DNA from: an uncultured Bacteroidota bacterium
GTDB taxonomy: Bacteria > Bacteroidota > Bacteroidia > Chitinophagales > Chitinophagaceae
DNA: 9,769 bases
Direction: 5' to 3'
Assembly (NCBI GenBank): GCA_903933765.1
Contig: CAIZLI010000146.1
Coordinates: forward strand, 1-9,769
The position numbers were made by a program, and so were the translations under genes. A model generated the notes under the pieces. That model saw only the letters and a list, made by a program, of their open reading frames with translations, searched no databases and was not told the origin of the DNA. Positions 6,466 through 9,769 of the stretch are shown here, piece after piece (position 1 is the stretch's first letter; each line of letters begins with the position of its first letter).

Positions 6466-9204
6466 ATGCAGAAATTGACCCAGTTTACTATAGGAATACT
6501 ATCCTTACTTATCTTATCCACCTCTAGTTTTGCCCAAGACCAAAAAGGGCAGGATTCAGTTAGCCAGATCAATGTTAAGTTGCTGGGTATTTTAAATCAG
6601 AAAACTCCTTCTAAGTATAAGATTCGTACCATTAAAGTGGTTGGTAATCAATTTTTTGACGAAAATTTATTGCTTTCCTTATCCACCCTGAACGAGGGAG
6701 ATGAAGTGGCTTTGCCGGGTGGCGATAATTTTGCGAAAGCCATTCGTAAATTAATGGATCAAAACTACTTTAGTGATGTAAGTGTGTATTTGACAGACGT
6801 AAAAGGGAACGAAATTGATGTAGAAATCAATGTGGTAGAAAGGCCAAGATTGGCTCGTTTTAATTTTACAGGCATCAAAAAATCAGAGACAGAAGAACTT
6901 TCTGGAAAAACTGGTTTGACACCTAATAGAGTGGTGACCGATAATATGCGCATCACTGCAATTGAAGGCATTAAAAAATATTATGCAGAAAAAGGTTTTC
7001 AAGATGCGAGTGTTCGCATTAAAGAAACTAAAGATTCAATTCGTAAAAATCAATTGGTGCTAGATTTTATCGTAACCAAAGGACCCAAAGTTAGGATCAA
7101 TAATATCAACTTTGGAGGCAACCTAATTGAAGAAACTAAATTAAAAAAGAGTCTAAAAGAGATCCACGAAAAATCTCGCTTGACCTTGTTCCCTGTCAAT
7201 GATAAGCCTGCCATTGTAAAGACAACGCCTTATTCTTTTGATCAATATTTAAAAGAGCGCGGTTACTTGACCTTTTCAAAAACAAAAAAAATATTAAATC
7301 CATACGCAAGAATTGGATTTTCTTCCTCTAAATATGATATCAAAAAATACGACGAGAGCAAGGACAACTTATTGAACTACTATAACTCTTTAGGATTTAG
7401 AGATGCCGTGATTGAAAAAGATACAATATATCATAATGCTGTTGGGCATTTAAATATTGATATGCAAATTAAAGAAGGACGAAAGTATTTCTTTGGTAAT
7501 ATTAGCTGGAGAGGTAATACAAAATATCCTGATTCAGTCTTATCAAGTATTTTGAATATTAAAAAAGGAGACATCTATAATAGAGAAACCTTTTTTAATA
7601 AATTAGGTAAAACTCAAACTGCAGAGGGTGGTGATATCAGTGGCATTTACCAAGATGATGGTTACTTATTTTTTAGTGTCAATCCAATTGAGACTGCTGT
7701 TTACAATGACACAATCGATTTTGAAGTTAGAATCCAAGAAGGTCCTCAAGCAACCATCAAGACCATTCGAATTGCTGGTAATGAGAAGACAAAAGATTTT
7801 GTTGTTCGTCGAGAAATCAGAACTGTTCCTGGGGATAAATTCAGCCGTACTTTGTTGATACGTTCTCAACGTGAGATTTCTCAATTAAATTATTTCGACC
7901 AAGAAAAAATTAAGATCGATCCTATTCCTAATCCTGAAGACGGAACAGTGGATATCAATTATGGCGTGGAAGAAAAGTCAAGTGATCAATTAGAATTGAG
8001 TGCAGGATGGGGTGGTTTTATTGGCTTGACTGGAACTTTAGGGGTGACTTTTAATAATTTCTCTTCTAAAAATATTTTCAAAAAGACGGCTTGGGATCCA
8101 TTGCCAATGGGAGATGGACAAAAATTAAGTATTCGTTTTCAAAGTAATGGAAAAGCATTTAGATCAACCAATTTCTCCTTCACTGAGCCTTGGTTTGGTG
8201 GCATCAAGCGTAATACTTTAACACTAAGTATATACAATACAAAATTTGGTCAAACCTTTGATCAATTGACAGGGATGTTTGATCCTAATGCAGCTGATTC
8301 GAGGTATATTTCTACGACTGGTGCTACCGTTTCTTTTGGTCGTCAATTGGCATGGCCGGATGACTTTTTCTCTTTAAGTATGGGATTAAACTATACACGT
8401 TATACTTTAAAGAACTATGCGATTGATCCTTTCAATCTACCTAATTTTGATAATGGGATTGTAAATAATTTAAATTTTAGAATTGCATTACAAAGAACTT
8501 CGGTAGACCAACCTTTGTTTCCAAGAACAGGTTCTACATTTTTATTGAGTGGTCAATTGACGCCTCCTTATTCTTTATTTGATCCCAATTTTGCATTTAA
8601 ACAAAATCCATATGAATTATTAGAATACCATAAATGGCGTTTTAATGGTGAATGGTTTGTGCCATTAGGGAAACCAGCAGGAGAAGATCGTAATAAACAA
8701 TTTGTGTTGAAGTTCGCAGCTAAATATGGCTTCTTAGGAAGGTACAATTCTGATTTATCGATTTCTCCATTTGAGCGATTCCAAGTGGGAGATGCAGGTT
8801 TAAGTAATCAGTTTGCATTATTAGGTTTTGATATCATTGCACAAAGAGGTTATCCAGTCTATGAGTCATCCAATCCAAAAATTAATCCTGATCAACAATC
8901 TTCAAGACAGAAGTTTACTATTTTCAATAAATATGCTGTGGAACTTAGATATCCTTTAAGTCTAGCTGCAAGTAGTACGATTTATGCTTTGACCTTTTTT
9001 GAAGCAGCCAATGGTTGGTATAGCATGAAAGAATACAATCCTTTTAATCTAAGAAGATCAGTTGGTGTGGGTATGCGTTTTTTCCTGCCGATGTTTGGAT
9101 TGCTTGGATTTGATTATGGTATTGGTCTTGATCGTTTAAACGGCACCAATTCATTGAAGGATGCTGCGAGATTTACATTTATGTTAGGATTTGAACCAGA
9201 ATAA
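6466..9204 (+). CDS. bamA: Outer-membrane protein assembly factor BamA
   Basis: This is the essential Omp85 insertase that folds beta-barrel proteins into the outer membrane. It is 912 residues long, more than the roughly 810 of E. coli BamA. A signal peptide covers 1-23 (SFA/Q). Five POTRA domains can be read at about 53-126, 127-206, 207-338, 339-425 and 428-503. The third is enlarged by about 50 residues (TTPYSFDQYLKERGY to YNSLGFRDAVI), a feature I associate with Bacteroidota BamA. The barrel runs from about 505 to the end, with FPRTG (685-689) and the L6 RGY motif (794-796) intact. The last strand, RFTFMLGF, is followed by EPE, so the usual terminal aromatic is three residues from the end. 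An in-frame TAG at 6451-6453 makes ATG 6466 the first start. The chaperone gene follows after 34 bp, as in many bacteria. Confidence 0.97.
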   Translation: MQKLTQFTIGILSLLILSTSSFAQDQKGQDSVSQINVKLLGILNQKTPSKYKIRTIKVVGNQFFDENLLLSLSTLNEGDEVALPGGDNFAKAIRKLMDQNYFSDVSVYLTDVKGNEIDVEINVVERPRLARFNFTGIKKSETEELSGKTGLTPNRVVTDNMRITAIEGIKKYYAEKGFQDASVRIKETKDSIRKNQLVLDFIVTKGPKVRINNINFGGNLIEETKLKKSLKEIHEKSRLTLFPVNDKPAIVKTTPYSFDQYLKERGYLTFSKTKKILNPYARIGFSSSKYDIKKYDESKDNLLNYYNSLGFRDAVIEKDTIYHNAVGHLNIDMQIKEGRKYFFGNISWRGNTKYPDSVLSSILNIKKGDIYNRETFFNKLGKTQTAEGGDISGIYQDDGYLFFSVNPIETAVYNDTIDFEVRIQEGPQATIKTIRIAGNEKTKDFVVRREIRTVPGDKFSRTLLIRSQREISQLNYFDQEKIKIDPIPNPEDGTVDINYGVEEKSSDQLELSAGWGGFIGLTGTLGVTFNNFSSKNIFKKTAWDPLPMGDGQKLSIRFQSNGKAFRSTNFSFTEPWFGGIKRNTLTLSIYNTKFGQTFDQLTGMFDPNAADSRYISTTGATVSFGRQLAWPDDFFSLSMGLNYTRYTLKNYAIDPFNLPNFDNGIVNNLNFRIALQRTSVDQPLFPRTGSTFLLSGQLTPPYSLFDPNFAFKQNPYELLEYHKWRFNGEWFVPLGKPAGEDRNKQFVLKFAAKYGFLGRYNSDLSISPFERFQVGDAGLSNQFALLGFDIIAQRGYPVYESSNPKINPDQQSSRQKFTIFNKYAVELRYPLSLAASSTIYALTFFEAANGWYSMKEYNPFNLRRSVGVGMRFFLPMFGLLGFDYGIGLDRLNGTNSLKDAARFTFMLGFEPE

Positions 9205-9238
9205 CACCTATCCATTACCAAAACTAAATACCTAGATT

Positions 9239-9766
9239 ATGAAATATATCAAATTGTTTTTATTGGGTGCTTTACTCCTTAATTTATCCTTTACTGCACA
9301 AGCACAATCAAAATATGCGGTAATCAATACGAAGTACATTTTAGACAGAATTCCGGAATACAAGGAAGCCGATAAGAAATTAAAAGCTTTGGGAGATCAG
9401 TGGCAACAAGAAATTGATGAGCAACAAATGATCTTAGACAAAATGTACAAGAACTACGAAGCTGAACAGTTTATGTTGTCCGAAGATTTGAGAAAAAAGC
9501 GTGAAGATGAATTGTTTATGAAAGAAAAGGCTTTACGCGATTTACAAAAAAAACGATTCGGCTACGAGGGTGATTTGTTCAAAGAACGCCAAAAATTAGT
9601 GAAGCCAATACAAGATAGGGTCTATAATGCCGCTCAAAAAATGGCTACCGCCCGTTCGTATGACTTCATTTTAGACAAAAGTGAAGGAATTACCATTATA
9701 TTTGCAGACCCTAAGTTGGATAAAAGTGACGATATTTTAAAAGAGTTAGGGGTCATCAATAATTAA
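9239..9766 (+). CDS. OmpH/Skp-like periplasmic chaperone
   Basis: This is a 175-residue exported protein with a signal peptide (1-22, AQA/Q). The mature start, YAVINTKYILDRIPEY (26-41), is the conserved OmpH strand and first helix. Residues about 42-125 are highly charged with heptad-like spacing, expected for the long coiled-coil arms that, in Skp, clasp unfolded outer-membrane proteins. The C-terminal block YDFILDKSEGITIIFADP (141-158), then DKSDDILKELG, is the Bacteroidota OmpH signature that closes the trimer body. The protein should hold barrel precursors in the periplasm for the BamA encoded 34 bp upstream. An in-frame TAG six bases before the ATG fixes the start. Bacteroidota often carry two ompH copies in tandem; the window ends three bases after this stop, so a second copy cannot be judged. 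Confidence 0.93.
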   Translation: MKYIKLFLLGALLLNLSFTAQAQSKYAVINTKYILDRIPEYKEADKKLKALGDQWQQEIDEQQMILDKMYKNYEAEQFMLSEDLRKKREDELFMKEKALRDLQKKRFGYEGDLFKERQKLVKPIQDRVYNAAQKMATARSYDFILDKSEGITIIFADPKLDKSDDILKELGVINN

Positions 9767-9769
9767 ACA

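Noticed and set aside
7628..7858. Short plus-strand open frame inside bamA
   Set aside because: It lies in an alternative frame of a clearly conserved POTRA-coding stretch, and its peptide matches no family I recognise.
1..9769. Mobile element, CRISPR array, tRNA, rRNA or defence island
   Set aside because: No transposase, integrase, regularly spaced repeats, tRNA-like cloverleaf or rRNA-like sequence was seen; gene content is core and composition looks even.

Overview
The window looks like core chromosome of a member of the Bacteroidota, most likely the Chitinophagia/Chitinophagaceae side. The base composition is AT-rich, the starts lack Shine-Dalgarno sequences, and promoter-like TAnnTTTG elements occur. 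It also carries a PorG-type (DUF6089) protein, a BamA with the enlarged third POTRA domain common in this phylum, and an NAD kinase ending in the phylum-typical WGLDKRN tail. The genus is inference; no rRNA or other marker is present. All genes lie on the plus strand and are tightly packed.

Layout: (1) 2-915, the 3' part of a GatB/YqeY-domain gene overlapping a CvpA-family inner-membrane protein gene by one base. (2) 916-974, a 59-bp spacer with two small hairpins. (3) 975-3779, an alpha/beta hydrolase, a two-CBS protein with an ACT-like tail, and a single-POTRA Omp85-type outer-membrane protein; the last two overlap by 8 bp. (4) 3789-6366, NAD kinase, PorG-like protein and isoprenyl (undecaprenyl diphosphate) synthase. 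The NAD kinase and isoprenyl synthase genes each have a TAnnTTTG box exactly four bases before the ATG. (5) 6367-6465, a 99-bp gap with a weak terminator candidate. (6) 6466-9766, BamA followed by an OmpH/Skp-like periplasmic chaperone.

The theme from about 2394 onward is envelope construction. UppS makes the lipid carrier for peptidoglycan and surface polysaccharides, OmpH/Skp escorts unfolded outer-membrane proteins, BamA inserts them, and PorG belongs to the type IX secretion apparatus. The order porG-uppS-bamA-ompH matches, from memory, the Porphyromonas gingivalis PG0189-PG0193 neighbourhood, so this is an old conserved cluster rather than an acquired island.

I saw no mobile element, CRISPR array, tRNA, rRNA or pseudogene, and no strong evidence for a wholly new system. 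The least described parts are the extra Omp85-type protein with an apparently degenerate L6 motif, the CBS/ACT-like protein next to it, the basic C-terminal tail on the PorG-like protein, and the start-adjacent promoter boxes that would give leaderless or nearly leaderless mRNAs.
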